Of a DNA stretch of 64,000 bases, positions 18,631 to 27,732 are shown in pieces. This DNA comes from Novosphingobium pentaromativorans US6-1. GTDB lineage: Bacteria > Pseudomonadota > Alphaproteobacteria > Sphingomonadales > Sphingomonadaceae. The translations under genes and the position numbers were made by a program. The notes beneath the pieces are model-generated. The model did not search any database, had not been told where the DNA came from, and saw only the letters and a program-made list of their open reading frames with translations. The DNA is taken from NCBI RefSeq assembly GCF_000767465.1, contig NZ_CP009291.1, positions 2,770,501-2,834,500 of the forward strand, read 5' to 3'. Within the stretch, counting starts at the first letter, position 1. Each line of letters begins with the position of its first letter.

Positions 18631-18652
18631 CGGGGCCGGTTTACCGGCCCCG
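18631..18652 (+). terminator. GC hairpin after the Tim44-like gene
   Basis: A perfect 9-bp stem (arms 18631-18639 and 18644-18652) with a 4-base loop lies 50 bases after the stop and is followed by TTCCGTCT. A second small inverted repeat (TCGAATG...CATTCGA, 18600-18618) precedes it. The T tract is weak, so this may be only partial termination before mltA. Confidence 0.45.
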
Positions 18653-18666
18653 TTCCGTCTGGGAGC

Positions 18667-19932
18667 ATGGTCTTGGGGCAGGGACTTCAAACGGCAGGTA
18701 GAGCGCCAGAGGGCAAGTGCGCATTGGGCAACACTGGCGTTCCCGCGCGCAAGATCGCCGCTCTCTCGCTCGCCTTTCTGCTGGCCTCGTGCGTGCGACT
18801 GATCCCGGGGGGCAGCGTCAGCGGACCGGTGACGCCGCCGGTTCCTGCACCGACCGCCGAATCGGCCCTTGCCCTTGGCGTGCGGCAGGGGCCCGCCATC
18901 GCCGCATTGCGACTCGGACAGTCCGATGCGGTTTCCGCGCTGGCCTCGTTCCGCGAAAGCTGCCCGCGCGTGACGGTGCGCGCCGACGGCAGCGGGCTTA
19001 CCCGGCCAGAGGACTGGCGTCAGGCCTGCGTCGCTGCGGCGAGCTGGGCGCCTGCGACCGCGCCGCAATTCTTCACCACGTTCTTCGAGGCCGCGCGCGT
19101 CGGCGACGGATCGGCCTTCGCGACCGGATACTACGAACCGGAGATCGCGGGCTCGCGCATTCGCCGTCCCGGCTACGATGTGCCGATCTACGGCCTGCCG
19201 ACGGACCTGGTGCGGGCGAACCCCGGCGATGCGCAGCCGCTTGAGAACGGTCGCATGCCGCTGGGGCGGTACGATCGCGGCGGCCGTTTCGTGCCCTATT
19301 TCGACCGCGCCGAGATCGAGCAGGGTGCGCTCATGGGCCGCGGGCTGGAAATCGGCTGGGCGGCCGACCCGGTCGAAGTGTTCTTCCTGCAGGTCCAGGG
19401 TTCGGGACGGCTGCGTGCGCCGGACGGATCGGTGTTGCGGATCGGCTATGCCGGGCAGAACGGCCGGCCCTACACCGGTATCGGCGGCCTCATGCGCGAG
19501 CGCGGGTTGATCGGTTCCGGGCCCGGGCAGTATCCCGGCTCGATGCAGGGCATCATCCAGTACATCCGCGATCACCCGGCCGAGGGCGCGGCGCTCATGC
19601 GCGAGAACCGCTCCTGGGTCTTCTTCAGGGAGCTCACGGGCGACGGACCGCTTGGCGCGCTGAACGTGCCTGTACGACCGCTCAGCTCGGTTGCTGCCGA
19701 TCCGCGCTTCGTGCCCCTCGGTGCCCCGGTCTGGCTGGACCTTGATCGCCGCGAGGCAGGCGGGCTCTGGATTGCACAGGACACCGGCGGCGCGATCAAG
19801 GGCGCCAACCGCTTCGATACGTTCTGGGGGGCAGGTGAGCAGGCCCGGCTGACCGCTGGCGGCATGAGCGGCCGGGGCAGTGCGCTGATCTTCCTGCCCA
19901 AGGGGAAGCTGAAGCGACTTGGCGCGCAATGA
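18667..19932 (+). CDS. mltA: Membrane-bound lytic murein transglycosylase A (MltA)
   Basis: MltA cleaves the glycan strands of peptidoglycan, leaving 1,6-anhydromuropeptides. The protein has a lipobox-like LAFLLASC (Cys about 42), then the MltA domain with FATGYYEPEIAGS near 155 and GRYDRGGRFVPYFDRAEIEQG near 200. The 3D-type domain DTGGAIKGANRFDTFWGAG near 375 carries the catalytic Asp. The ATG at 18667 gives a long n-region. A TTG at 18724 with GAGGG 10 bases upstream would give a normal 23-residue lipoprotein signal and may be the true start. Its stop overlaps the start of the Smr gene (ATGA). Confidence 0.93.
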   Translation: MVLGQGLQTAGRAPEGKCALGNTGVPARKIAALSLAFLLASCVRLIPGGSVSGPVTPPVPAPTAESALALGVRQGPAIAALRLGQSDAVSALASFRESCPRVTVRADGSGLTRPEDWRQACVAAASWAPATAPQFFTTFFEAARVGDGSAFATGYYEPEIAGSRIRRPGYDVPIYGLPTDLVRANPGDAQPLENGRMPLGRYDRGGRFVPYFDRAEIEQGALMGRGLEIGWAADPVEVFFLQVQGSGRLRAPDGSVLRIGYAGQNGRPYTGIGGLMRERGLIGSGPGQYPGSMQGIIQYIRDHPAEGAALMRENRSWVFFRELTGDGPLGALNVPVRPLSSVAADPRFVPLGAPVWLDLDRREAGGLWIAQDTGGAIKGANRFDTFWGAGEQARLTAGGMSGRGSALIFLPKGKLKRLGAQ

Positions 19933-20507
19933 GGCGTCCCAGTCGCAAGCTGTCGCCCGACGAGGCGGAAGTGTGGGCCCGTGTCGCGCGCACGGTCACG
20001 CCGCTGGAGAAGCGCAAGCCGCTGCCGGTCGCATCGCCCGCGCCTGCGGAACGGCCCAGCATCTCGTCTCCGCCAGTGCCGCCGCCGAAGAAGATCAAGG
20101 GGCGGGTGCCGCCGCCGCTCCCGCCGAAACCTCTGCCGCCCAAACCGAAGGGGGAGACGCAGCTCCACCTCGACGGTTCATGGGAGAAGCGCATCGCCAA
20201 GGGCACGCTGGTGCCCGACTTCAGTCTGGACCTGCACGGCTCCACGCTCGACAGCGCCTATCATCGCCTCATGCATGGGCTGGGACAGGCCAAGGCCATG
20301 GGCGCGCGCGTGGTTCTGGTGGTGACGGGAAAACCCCGCCCGGTCGACGCGATGGATCGCGGTTTGCGGCGCGGGGCTATCAGGGCCAAGATCAATGACT
20401 GGTTGGCCGCCAGTGAACATGCCTCCGACATCGTCGCCATTCGCGGCGCGCATCGCCGCCATGGCGGGCAGGGGGCTATCTACGTGGTGTTGAAAAGAAG
20501 GCGCTGA
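19929..20507 (+). CDS. Smr/MutS2-C domain protein
   Basis: The 192-residue protein has a basic, Pro-rich N-terminal half (about 30-75, with PPPLPPKPLPPKPKG) and a C-terminal Smr domain (about 95-190). The domain has the LDLHG motif (about 98-102), VVLVVTGKPRP and the terminal HGGQGAIYVVLKRRR. Smr domains are nucleases or nucleic-acid binders; stand-alone forms are related to YdaL/SmrA. Four-base overlap with mltA implies translational coupling, a pairing often seen in alphaproteobacteria downstream of timA and mltA. Confidence 0.88.
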   Translation: MRRPSRKLSPDEAEVWARVARTVTPLEKRKPLPVASPAPAERPSISSPPVPPPKKIKGRVPPPLPPKPLPPKPKGETQLHLDGSWEKRIAKGTLVPDFSLDLHGSTLDSAYHRLMHGLGQAKAMGARVVLVVTGKPRPVDAMDRGLRRGAIRAKINDWLAASEHASDIVAIRGAHRRHGGQGAIYVVLKRRR

Positions 20508-20529
20508 ACCCGAAAGGGTCCAGTCAAAT

Positions 20530-20715
20530 TCATCCGAATCGACTGTGCAGATCCGACGCGACTGCGTCAGTTCTTGCGAGCGCGTAAGTCATGGGGCCAG
20601 ATCTTCTCAGGGACTGGCAAATCCAGATGCCATGATCTTCGCAATAGTCGCGAAGTTCATGGAATTTGTCTTCTCTATACGTAAAGCGGTGAAAGTCCGA
20701 TATATTGTTGGTCAT
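20530..20715 (-). CDS. Small hypothetical protein in an AT-richer patch
   Basis: A 61-codon frame from ATG 20715 reads MTNNISDFHRFTYREDKFHE at the start and ends DAVASDLHSRFG. It is charged, soluble and has no match I recognise. The surrounding DNA (about 20600-20820) is clearly richer in A/T than the rest of the window, which may mark recently acquired or non-coding DNA. No good ribosome binding site is visible. A longer frame from TTG 20751 is possible. It is convergent with the Smr gene. Confidence 0.35.
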   Translation of the reverse strand: MTNNISDFHRFTYREDKFHELRDYCEDHGIWICQSLRRSGPMTYALARTDAVASDLHSRFG

Positions 20716-20889
20716 GTGGCGAAGTATATACGAAGATTGCGAAATTTTCAACCGGAGCGGTTTGCATTATTTTTCATGTGACCTGCGCGATTTCAGCGTC
20801 ATTTTTTTCGCCGGTCTCTATGCTCATTTTCTGCAAGTCACAGGCCGGCGGGCGAGCCTTCGCTTCCACCGGATGTAAGCCGGAACGCA

Positions 20890-20925
20890 GGAACGGGCGG
20901 GGACCCTGCGATCCTCGCCCGTTCC
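20890..20925 (-). terminator. Hairpin downstream of ahpF
   Basis: An inverted repeat with 14-base arms (20890-20903 and 20912-20925, one G-T pair) and an 8-base loop lies about 50 bases past the ahpF stop. The T run (GGTTTTCC) is on the plus-strand side, so efficient termination would be of rightward transcripts. For ahpF the stem may act with Rho or as a 3' stabiliser. Confidence 0.5.
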
Positions 20926-20974
20926 GGTTTTCCAGTGCAGTGCGCCGGATGATCCGGGCACCGCTGCTGCGCGA

Positions 20975-22573
20975 TCAGGCGGCCTGGGCGGCCTGCGCGA
21001 TCTCTTCGGGTGCCTCGTTGCGGATCAGGTAGTCGAACGCGGAGAGCGCCGCCTTCGATCCTTCGCCCATGGCGATGATGATCTGCTTGTAGGGCACCGT
21101 GGTGGCATCGCCTGCGGCAAAGACGCCGGGCAGGTTGGTCGCCGCCTTGCCGTCGATCACGATCTCGCCGAAGCGGGTCATCTCGAGACCCGAGTCCTTG
21201 AGCCACTCGGTGTTGGGCACCAGTCCGATCTGCACGAAGACGCCTTCGAGCTCGACGTGGTGTTCCTCGCCGCTGTCGCGATCCTTGTAGGTCAGGCCGT
21301 TGACCTTCTCGCCGTCGCCGGTGACCTCGGTGGTCTGGGCGGAGACGAGGATGTCGACGTTCTTCATCGAACGCAGCTTGTCCTGCAGGACCTGGTCGGC
21401 GCGCAGCCTGGCGTCGAACTCGATCAGGGTGACGTGGCCGACGATATTGGCCAGATCGATCGCCGCCTCGACGCCCGAGTTGCCGCCGCCGATCACCGCC
21501 ACGCGCTTGCCCTTGAACAGGGGGCCGTCGCAGTGCGGGCAATAGGCCACGCCCTTGGTGCGGTACTCGGCCTCGCCGGGCACGCCCAGGTTGCGCCAGC
21601 GCGCGCCGGTGGTGAGAACCAGCGAACGGGCCTTGAGCGATGCGCCGTTCGAAAACTGCACTTCGTGATAGCCGCCGGCTTCGCTGGCCGGGATCAGCTT
21701 CTCGGCACGAAGCAGGTTCATGGTGTCGATGTCATATTCGCCCACGTGCTGTTCCAGCGCGGCTGCAAGTTTGGGACCTTCGGTGTAGGGAACAGAGATG
21801 AAGTTCTCGATCCCCATGGTGTCCATTACCTGGCCGCCCATGCGCTCGGCGGCGATGCCGGTGCTGAAGCCCTTGCGCGCGGTGTAGATCGCGGCCGAGG
21901 CGCCGGCAGGACCGCCGCCGATGACGAGCACCTCGAAGGGCTTCTTGTCGGCAAGCTTGGCCGCGGTCCTGGCGTCGGCGCCCTTGTCGAGCTTGCCGAG
22001 GATTTCCTCGATGCTCATCTTGCCCGAGCCCCACATCTCACCGTTGAGGAACACGGCGGGCACGGCGAGGACGCCGCGGCCTTCGACCTCGTCCTTGAAC
22101 GCGCCGCCTTCGATCAGGGTGGCGGTGATGCGCGGGTTGTAGAGCGCCATCAGGGTCAGCGCCTGAACGACATCCGGGCAGTTGTGGCACGAGAGCGAGA
22201 AATACATCTCGAAATCGAAGTCGCCCTCAAGCTGGCGGATCTGGTCAAGGACCTCGTCGGATACCTTGGGCGGGTGGCCGCCGGTCCAGAGCAGAGCGAG
22301 GACCATGGACGTGAATTCGTGGCCGAGCGGAACGCCGGCGAAGCGGACCCATACCTCGGTGTTCGAGGCACGACGGATGATGAAGCTGGGCTTGCGCGCG
22401 TCGTCGCCGTCGAATTGGGCGGTGACCTTGTCGGAGAGCGCGGCGATCTGGGTCAGCAGGTCGCGGGTTTCGGCCGACTTTGCATCGTCGCCAAGCGAGG
22501 CAACGAGTTCGATCGGTTCGCGCAGCATGCCGAGGTACTGCGAAAGTTGCTGCTTCAGGTTTTCATCAAGCAT
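20975..22573 (-). CDS. ahpF: Alkyl hydroperoxide reductase subunit F
   Basis: AhpF is the NADH-dependent flavoprotein that reduces AhpC. The 532-residue protein has the N-terminal tandem thioredoxin-like domain with SCHNCPDVV at about 130. A Rossmann FAD motif [19 protein letters not shown] lies near 217, the redox-active pair [11 protein letters not shown] near 345, and the NAD-binding [15 protein letters not shown] near 360. It ends with a thioredoxin-reductase-like [16 protein letters not shown]. Length is standard. It lies downstream of ahpC on the same strand, with a hairpin between them. Confidence 0.97.
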   Translation of the reverse strand: MLDENLKQQLSQYLGMLREPIELVASLGDDAKSAETRDLLTQIAALSDKVTAQFDGDDARKPSFIIRRASNTEVWVRFAGVPLGHEFTSMVLALLWTGGHPPKVSDEVLDQIRQLEGDFDFEMYFSLSCHNCPDVVQALTLMALYNPRITATLIEGGAFKDEVEGRGVLAVPAVFLNGEMWGSGKMSIEEILGKLDKGADARTAAKLADKKPFEVLVIGGGPAGASAAIYTARKGFSTGIAAERMGGQVMDTMGIENFISVPYTEGPKLAAALEQHVGEYDIDTMNLLRAEKLIPASEAGGYHEVQFSNGASLKARSLVLTTGARWRNLGVPGEAEYRTKGVAYCPHCDGPLFKGKRVAVIGGGNSGVEAAIDLANIVGHVTLIEFDARLRADQVLQDKLRSMKNVDILVSAQTTEVTGDGEKVNGLTYKDRDSGEEHHVELEGVFVQIGLVPNTEWLKDSGLEMTRFGEIVIDGKAATNLPGVFAAGDATTVPYKQIIIAMGEGSKAALSAFDYLIRNEAPEEIAQAAQAA

Positions 22574-22616
22574 CGTGTTGGGTCCTGTGAAAATGTTGGG
22601 AGAGGTTGCGAAGGTC

Positions 22617-22660
22617 CGCGGCCCGGGGCTTTCGGGGGGAGGGATCCGCCCCGAGCCGCG
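22617..22660 (-). terminator. Hairpin between ahpC and ahpF (attenuator or processing stem)
   Basis: Thirteen-base GC-only arms (22617-22629 and 22648-22660) pair with one internal mismatch around an 18-base loop, in the 137-base gap after the ahpC stop and 44 bases before the ahpF start. No T run follows on the minus strand. It could reduce read-through, or stabilise the ahpC message, so that AhpC exceeds AhpF. Confidence 0.5.
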
Positions 22661-22710
22661 TCCTTCAGGCGGCCCTCAGGCCACCGTTCTCCGGTACGAC
22701 CCGGAGGAAA

Positions 22711-23277
22711 TCAGAGCTTTCCGACGAGGTCGAGCGAGGGAGCGAGGGTCTCGCTGCCTTCTTCCCACTTGGCCGGGCAGACCTGGCCGGGGTGGGCGCG
22801 CACGTACTGGGCGGCCTTGATCTTGCGGACGAGTTCCGACGCGTTGCGGCCGACGCCTTCGCAGGTGATTTCCATGATCTGGATCACGCCGTCGGGGTCG
22901 ACGACGAAGGTGGCGCGGTCGGCAAGGCCCGAATCTTCGCGCAGGACGCCGAAGTTGTTGGTCAGCGCGTGGTTCTGGTCACCCAGGAAAGCATATCCGC
23001 ACTTGCCGATCTTTTCCGAGGTGTCGTGCCAGGCCTTGTGGCTGAAGTGGGTGTCGGTCGAGACGCCGAACACTTCGACGCCCATGCCCTTCAGCGCGTC
23101 GTACTGATCGGCGAGGTCTTCCAGTTCGGTCGGGCAGACGAACGTGAAGTCGGCCGGATAGAAGAAGAACACGGCCCACTTGCCCGCGATGTCGGCTTCG
23201 GTGACGTCGAAGAAGTCCTTGCCCGCCTGGAATGCGGTGTTCTTGAACGGCTTGATGGTGCTGCCGATGATACCCAT
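22711..23277 (-). CDS. ahpC: Alkyl hydroperoxide reductase subunit C (2-Cys peroxiredoxin)
   Basis: AhpC reduces hydrogen peroxide and organic peroxides through a peroxidatic Cys and is recycled by AhpF. The 188-residue protein shows [20 protein letters not shown] with the peroxidatic Cys at about 47, [15 protein letters not shown], and the resolving Cys in [11 protein letters not shown] at about 166. Length and sequence are textbook. GAGGGAAA precedes ATG 23277. The upstream region has 11-bp phased TCGATT-like repeats that could bind a LysR-type regulator such as OxyR. No oxyR gene is in the window. Confidence 0.97.
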   Translation of the reverse strand: MGIIGSTIKPFKNTAFQAGKDFFDVTEADIAGKWAVFFFYPADFTFVCPTELEDLADQYDALKGMGVEVFGVSTDTHFSHKAWHDTSEKIGKCGYAFLGDQNHALTNNFGVLREDSGLADRATFVVDPDGVIQIMEITCEGVGRNASELVRKIKAAQYVRAHPGQVCPAKWEEGSETLAPSLDLVGKL

Positions 23278-23617
23278 GGTCGTGTTTCCCTCTAGATTGG
23301 GTGTTGAATGGACGAGACGGAGATAGGCGCTGCGCGTGACGATTTGTAGCGCGATGATTCGATTGGCTTGATCGGATTGCTCGATTAGTCGCAGTCAAGT
23401 TGACCGATTTCATCGATAAGGCGTGTCCCCGCGCTTCGCGGGCCTCGAAAACGGCCGCTGCGATCATGCCGGAAGGGTTACCCTGTCGCCGCGTCCGGCA
23501 CCGATCCGCTATCCCGAACGGGTAATTGACTCTCCGTGCCCCGGTCCTGTTCCCTGTAACTATAGATTAAAAAAGCGGTTTCGGAGTCGCGGTGTGAATG
23601 GGGATGAGGAACTGAAC
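23278..23617. promoter_or_regulatory. Divergent region ahpC / sulfotransferase with phased repeats
   Basis: This region of about 340 bases holds the control signals for ahpC (minus) and the sulfotransferase (plus). TCGATT occurs at 23359 and 23381, 22 bp apart, with a related GATCGGATT at 23370, giving 11-bp phasing. On the minus strand TTGACT (23398-23393) could be a -35 box, but no good -10 stands 17 bases from it. The upstream part of the sulfotransferase open frame (from 23423) looks non-coding. Confidence 0.35.
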
Positions 23618-24574
23618 ATGCGCGCCAGGTTGGGGCGTTTCGCGCGCGGGGCTGCCGGTTCGGCCATCAGGCTGCTGGATGCCTCGCTCGCGCCATTCGT
23701 GCCTGTCCGCTCGGGCCGGCCGCAGCATCCCCCCATCTTCATCGTTGGCCTGCCACGATCCGGAACCACGGTTGTCTACCAGGCAATGACGACGGTCTGG
23801 CGCTTCGCCTACATCAACAACATCACCGAGCGCTTCCCCCGCAGCAATGCGTGCGTTTCCAGGCTCTTGCGTGCGCATGCCTGGCGCGTGCCGCCCGAAT
23901 TCACCAGCTATGTCGGCAGGACGCCGGGCCCGTCCGGACCGAGCGAGGGTATCGCCTTCTGGCAGCACGCCTTCCCGAGCGAGACGCACGAGGCGGTTGA
24001 GCCGGAGGAAGTGGATCCGGAGCGCGAGCGCTGGCTGGTAAACTCCGTGGCAAGCCTGAGCGAACAGTTCGATGCGCCCTTCCTGTCCAAGGTCCCCTGC
24101 AACAGCCTGCGGATTTCCGCGCTGGCGGCGATCTTCCCGGATGCGCTCTTCGTCGTCGTCCGGCGCGACCTGATGGACGTGGCGCAATCGCTGCTCAAGG
24201 CGCGCCGTGAACGCTGCGGAAACGCGCGCGGGCATTATTCCGTCATTCCGCGAGGGCTTGAGGATCTCGGCGATCTACCCCCGGTTGAGTATGTCGCCCA
24301 GCAGGTCGCCATGACCGAAATTGCCATGCGCGAAGCTCTGGAAAGTCTGCCGGGGAGCCGCTTCCACGAAATCGACTATGTGGACTTCTGCGCCGAGCCG
24401 CGGGACGTGCTGGCACAGTTCGAGCAATTCGCTTCGGGGCACGGTCTGGAGCTTGAGCGGCGATCCACGATGAGCCGGGTTCCCCCCGCTTTCGAAGCCA
24501 GCCAGGGGATCTGCATGCCTGCCGTCGAGCGCAAGACGATCGAAAAGACGCTGGTCAGGAACCGCGTGATCTAG
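23618..24574 (+). CDS. Sulfotransferase family protein
   Basis: The 318-residue protein carries the PAPS-binding loop FIVGLPRSGTTVVYQAM at about residue 42 and the second PAPS contact VVRRDLMDVAQSLLKARRER at about 180. Together these define the sulfotransferase fold. FLSKVPCNSLRI precedes it and the C-terminal helix contains RNRV. Such enzymes transfer sulfate from PAPS to carbohydrates, lipids or peptides; the acceptor is unknown here. ATG 23618 (MRARLGRF) has GAGGA eight bases upstream and is preferred over the frame opening at 23423. It stands alone between the divergent ahpC and convergent aroC. Confidence 0.85.
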   Translation: MRARLGRFARGAAGSAIRLLDASLAPFVPVRSGRPQHPPIFIVGLPRSGTTVVYQAMTTVWRFAYINNITERFPRSNACVSRLLRAHAWRVPPEFTSYVGRTPGPSGPSEGIAFWQHAFPSETHEAVEPEEVDPERERWLVNSVASLSEQFDAPFLSKVPCNSLRISALAAIFPDALFVVVRRDLMDVAQSLLKARRERCGNARGHYSVIPRGLEDLGDLPPVEYVAQQVAMTEIAMREALESLPGSRFHEIDYVDFCAEPRDVLAQFEQFASGHGLELERRSTMSRVPPAFEASQGICMPAVERKTIEKTLVRNRVI

Positions 24575-24577
24575 ACC

Positions 24578-24599
24578 GCGCCGCACTTTCGCGCGGCGC
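24578..24599. terminator. Short GC hairpin between convergent sulfotransferase and aroC
   Basis: A 7-bp perfect stem (24578-24584 with 24593-24599) and 8-base loop sits in the 39-base gap between the two convergent genes. There is no T run, so its strength as a terminator is doubtful. Confidence 0.35.
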
Positions 24600-24613
24600 C
24601 GAAGCAGCCTCGT

Positions 24614-25696
24614 TCAGCCGCACTGGCCCCGGTGCAGGAGCTTGTGGTCCGCCAGCACCAGCGCCATCATCGCTTCGACTACCGGGACGCCGCGAATGCC
24701 GACGCAGGGGTCGTGGCGGCCCTTGGTGAACAGCTCGGTAGCTTCGCCTTCGCGCGTGACCGTCGGCTGCGGTGTGAGGATCGAGCTGGTCGGCTTGAAG
24801 GCGACGCGCACGGTCACCGGCTGGCCGGTCGAGATGCCTCCGGCAATGCCGCCGGCGTGGTTGGCGAGGAAGTCGGGGCCGTGCTCACCGGGGCGCATCG
24901 GGTCGGCGTTCTGCTCGCCGGTCAGGCGCGCGGCTGCGAAGCCGTCGCCGATTTCCACGCCCTTGACCGCATTGATGCCCATCATCGCCGCAGCGAGATC
25001 GGCATCGAGCTTGCCGTAGAGCGGGGCGCCCCAGCCAGCAGGGACATTGGTGGCCACGCATTCCACCACTGCACCGACCGAGGAGCCGGACTTGCGGGCA
25101 TCGTCGACGATCTTCTCCCAGCGAGGGACCGCTTGGGGATCGGGGCAGAAGAAGGGATTGCGGCCGATCTCGGCGGGATCGAAATTCGCCATGTCGATGG
25201 CATCGCCGCCGATCTCGGCGACGTAGCCCAGGATCGAGACATCGTCGATGACCAGCCGCGCGACTGCTCCCGCCGCGACACGGCTTGCGGTTTCGCGCGC
25301 GGAGCTGCGGCCGCCGCCACGATAGTCGCGAAAGCCGTACTTGGCGTCGTAGGCATAGTCGGCATGGCCGGGGCGATAGGCCCTGGCGACGTCCGAATAG
25401 TCCTTGGAGCGCTGGTCGACGTTCTCGATCATCAGGCTGATCGGCGTTCCGGTGGTGCGGCGCACGCCGTCGGGAGCCTCGAACACGCCGGACAGGATGC
25501 GGACCTGGTCCGGTTCCTGGCGCTGGGTCGTGAACTTGGACTGGCCGGGGCGGCGCGCATCGAGGAAGGGCTGGATGAGCGCTTCGTCGATCTCGATGCC
25601 CGGAGGGCACCCGTCGACGACGGCGCCGATCGCGGGCCCGTGGCTTTCGCCCCAGGTGGTGAAACGCAGGATATGGCCGAAGGTGTTGACGCTCAT
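24614..25696 (-). CDS. aroC: Chorismate synthase
   Basis: Chorismate synthase is the last step of the shikimate pathway and needs reduced FMN. From ATG 25696 the protein has 360 residues, the usual length. It starts [20 protein letters not shown] (signature 1) and contains [20 protein letters not shown] and [19 protein letters not shown] (signature 2). Signature 3, [15 protein letters not shown], is near the end. The open frame extends upstream to 25819 but the conserved protein starts at 25696. It is divergent from the ABM gene. Confidence 0.97.
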   Translation of the reverse strand: MSVNTFGHILRFTTWGESHGPAIGAVVDGCPPGIEIDEALIQPFLDARRPGQSKFTTQRQEPDQVRILSGVFEAPDGVRRTTGTPISLMIENVDQRSKDYSDVARAYRPGHADYAYDAKYGFRDYRGGGRSSARETASRVAAGAVARLVIDDVSILGYVAEIGGDAIDMANFDPAEIGRNPFFCPDPQAVPRWEKIVDDARKSGSSVGAVVECVATNVPAGWGAPLYGKLDADLAAAMMGINAVKGVEIGDGFAAARLTGEQNADPMRPGEHGPDFLANHAGGIAGGISTGQPVTVRVAFKPTSSILTPQPTVTREGEATELFTKGRHDPCVGIRGVPVVEAMMALVLADHKLLHRGQCG

Positions 25697-25821
25697 GGGT
25701 TGCGCTTTGTCGCGACAAGTACGGTTTGTCCAGCGTTTCGCAGGGTCTGGCGGCCTGCTCATATGCCTGTACTGCGTCCTGCGAGCTTTCGCGAAGTTGG
25801 CGAGTGGGATAGGGGGCAAGG

Positions 25822-26127
25822 ATGTTTCTCGTCGTCTTCCGCAACCGCAAGCGCGCCGACATCGATGCGCGGGCCTATTCCCGCGATGCCGAGGCGATGG
25901 AAGCGCTCGCCCGCAGCCAGCCGGGCTTCCTCTCGTTCAAGAGCTACGCCAGCGAAGACGGCGAAGTGATCGCGCTGTCCGAATGGGAGGACGAAGCCAG
26001 CGCCCGCGACTGGGGCCGCCAGGCCGAGCACGCCATCGTCCAGGGCCGCGGCCGCGACGACTACTATCGGGACTATACCCTCTTCGCGTGCGATTCGCCG
26101 CGCATCCACCGCTTTGAAAGGAGCTGA
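25822..26127 (+). CDS. Antibiotic biosynthesis monooxygenase (ABM) domain protein
   Basis: This 101-residue protein has the small ferredoxin-like ABM fold. It shows [20 protein letters not shown], then [20 protein letters not shown], then [22 protein letters not shown]. These dimeric proteins act on quinones, haem or aromatic substrates, or as stress proteins; no specific role can be assigned. AGGGGGCAAGG lies just before the ATG. Its stop is two bases before the start of the ArsC-like gene, so they form a two-gene operon. Confidence 0.85.
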   Translation: MFLVVFRNRKRADIDARAYSRDAEAMEALARSQPGFLSFKSYASEDGEVIALSEWEDEASARDWGRQAEHAIVQGRGRDDYYRDYTLFACDSPRIHRFERS

Positions 26128-26129
26128 CA

Positions 26130-26477
26130 TTGAGCCTCGAATTCTACGGCATTCCCAACTGCGACACCGTCAAGAAAGCGCGTAAGTGGCTGGAGGGGCA
26201 GGGGCTCGACTACGCCTTCCATGACTATAAGAAGGAAGGTGCGGATGCCGCCAGGCTGGAGAAGTGGGTTGCAGAAGCCGGTTGGGAAAAGGTCCTGAAC
26301 CGCGCAGGCACGACCTTCCGCAAGCTGCCCGAAGAGGACAAGGCCGATCTCGATGCGGCCAAGGCCGTGCGCATCATGGTGGCCAATCCGAGCTGCATCA
26401 AGCGGCCCATCGTCGAGCATTCCGGTGGCATTCTCGTCGGTTTCAAGCAGCCCGAGTGGGAAAGCGCGCTGGGCTGA
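26130..26477 (+). CDS. ArsC/Spx-family thioredoxin-fold protein (YffB-like)
   Basis: The 115-residue protein begins SLEFYGIPNCDTVKKARKWL, with the single N-terminal Cys in the NCDTVKKA loop typical of ArsC/Spx/YffB proteins. It has RAGTTFRKLPEEDK in the middle and a CIKRPIV segment with the conserved Arg near residue 90. Classical arsenate reductases use a similar Cys, but YffB-like proteins are probably glutathione-linked thiol reductases of unknown substrate. The start is TTG 26130, supported by a strong AAAGGAG seven bases upstream. Confidence 0.85.
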   Translation: MSLEFYGIPNCDTVKKARKWLEGQGLDYAFHDYKKEGADAARLEKWVAEAGWEKVLNRAGTTFRKLPEEDKADLDAAKAVRIMVANPSCIKRPIVEHSGGILVGFKQPEWESALG

Positions 26478-26489
26478 GGCGGCTCCGGC

Positions 26490-27707
26490 TCACCCTTCGG
26501 CGGAGGTGCCGAACACCGCGGCCGCGGCACCGAGAACGGCCAGCGCGCCGAACAGCAAGACCCGCCGGTCGCGGCCATCCCTGGCGCCGCCATACCAGGC
26601 GCGCAAGGCGGCCAGCAGCGATTGCGCCGCGTAATAGAAGGCGAAGGCGCGCGATGCATAGGCGATGATCTCGAAGACATTGGCAAGCCAGGTCATGGCG
26701 AGGCCGACGCCGACCAGGATCAGGTAAGTCGTCTTGCCGCCGACCTTGCCTTGCGTCAGTTCGCGCACGAGGCCGCCCGATCCGTTGGTGTCTGCCACGG
26801 CGGCGCTGAACTGGGCGCTGAGCGCGGCCAGGATCAGAAGCGGGCCGAGGACGACCGAAACGCCGCGCATCATGTCGATGATCGCGGTTTCCTCCAGCGT
26901 GAACGAACCGCTTTCGAAGCTGACGGCGAGCAGGGCGACATAGGCGAGGTAGATGCCGGTCGCGATCCACTGCGACAGGCGCATGGACCGCTGCCGCTCG
27001 TCTGGCGAGTAGTGCGAGCCGAGATAGCGCGATGTCTCGAAGCCCTGCACCGTCACGATCAGGCCGAACATCAGCTGGACCGAGCCGATGAAGCCCAGCT
27101 TCATCCCGCTGGTTTCGAGGTGATGGCCGTTCCATTCGACCCCTGCATGGACGGCGAGGGCGGCGATCAGGGCGGCGATGACCACCAGCTTGATCGATAC
27201 CGTGACCTGCTCCATCCGCTCGAGCAGCGAGAAGCCCTTGGTCAGCCCCGCCGCCAGGATCACCAGGTACACGCCGGTGGTGATGGCGCGTCCCAGGAGG
27301 TCCGAAGGCGCACCGAAGATGCGCGCGGCGAAGGCGCCGAACAGGTTGAGGTAATAGGCAACCGAAATGACGTAGGCGAAGGCCAGCGCCCAGCTGGCGA
27401 TCCCTTCGACGCGATTGGCGAGATCGGTGTCGCGGTCCGGCTCGTCGAGGCGGGCGATGTTGTAGCGGATCGCCGAGCCGAAGGCGTAACCGGCGAAACA
27501 CAGCAGCGCCATGGCGACGATGCCCCAGGTGCCGAAAGTATCGGTGAGGATCGGGCCGAGAATGAGGAAGCCGCTGCCGATGATCGAGGCGAGCGGCGTT
27601 ACCGTGGCCCGCCACAGCTTGGCCTTGGCAAGCCGCGGCCAGAACAGCAGGGCTGCCACGGCGATGCCGGCCACGGCCATGGCGATGTCGATCATGCCGG
27701 CGATCAT
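26490..27707 (-). CDS. LeuT-fold (APC-like) membrane transporter, unknown substrate
   Basis: The 405-residue protein has about 11 hydrophobic helices. The first pair contains LASIIGSGFLILGPIL, resembling the unwound GxG of helix 1 in amino acid/polyamine/cation transporters. Conserved-looking polar segments are VQGFETSRYLGSHYSPDERQ (about 222-240) and AADTNGSGG-like VADTNGSGGLVREL (about 305). I infer an amino-acid or related permease but do not recognise a named subfamily. It is convergent with the ArsC-like gene, and ubiG starts upstream on the same strand, 26 bases apart, so the two may be co-transcribed. Confidence 0.7.
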   Translation of the reverse strand: MIAGMIDIAMAVAGIAVAALLFWPRLAKAKLWRATVTPLASIIGSGFLILGPILTDTFGTWGIVAMALLCFAGYAFGSAIRYNIARLDEPDRDTDLANRVEGIASWALAFAYVISVAYYLNLFGAFAARIFGAPSDLLGRAITTGVYLVILAAGLTKGFSLLERMEQVTVSIKLVVIAALIAALAVHAGVEWNGHHLETSGMKLGFIGSVQLMFGLIVTVQGFETSRYLGSHYSPDERQRSMRLSQWIATGIYLAYVALLAVSFESGSFTLEETAIIDMMRGVSVVLGPLLILAALSAQFSAAVADTNGSGGLVRELTQGKVGGKTTYLILVGVGLAMTWLANVFEIIAYASRAFAFYYAAQSLLAALRAWYGGARDGRDRRVLLFGALAVLGAAAAVFGTSAEG

Positions 27708-27732
27708 CGGTTTCGGGTTCCGGGTGGAAGGA

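Noticed and set aside
21257..23107. Plus-strand open frame of 616 codons opposite ahpF and ahpC
   Set aside because: Antisense shadow; both genes on the minus strand carry all catalytic motifs.
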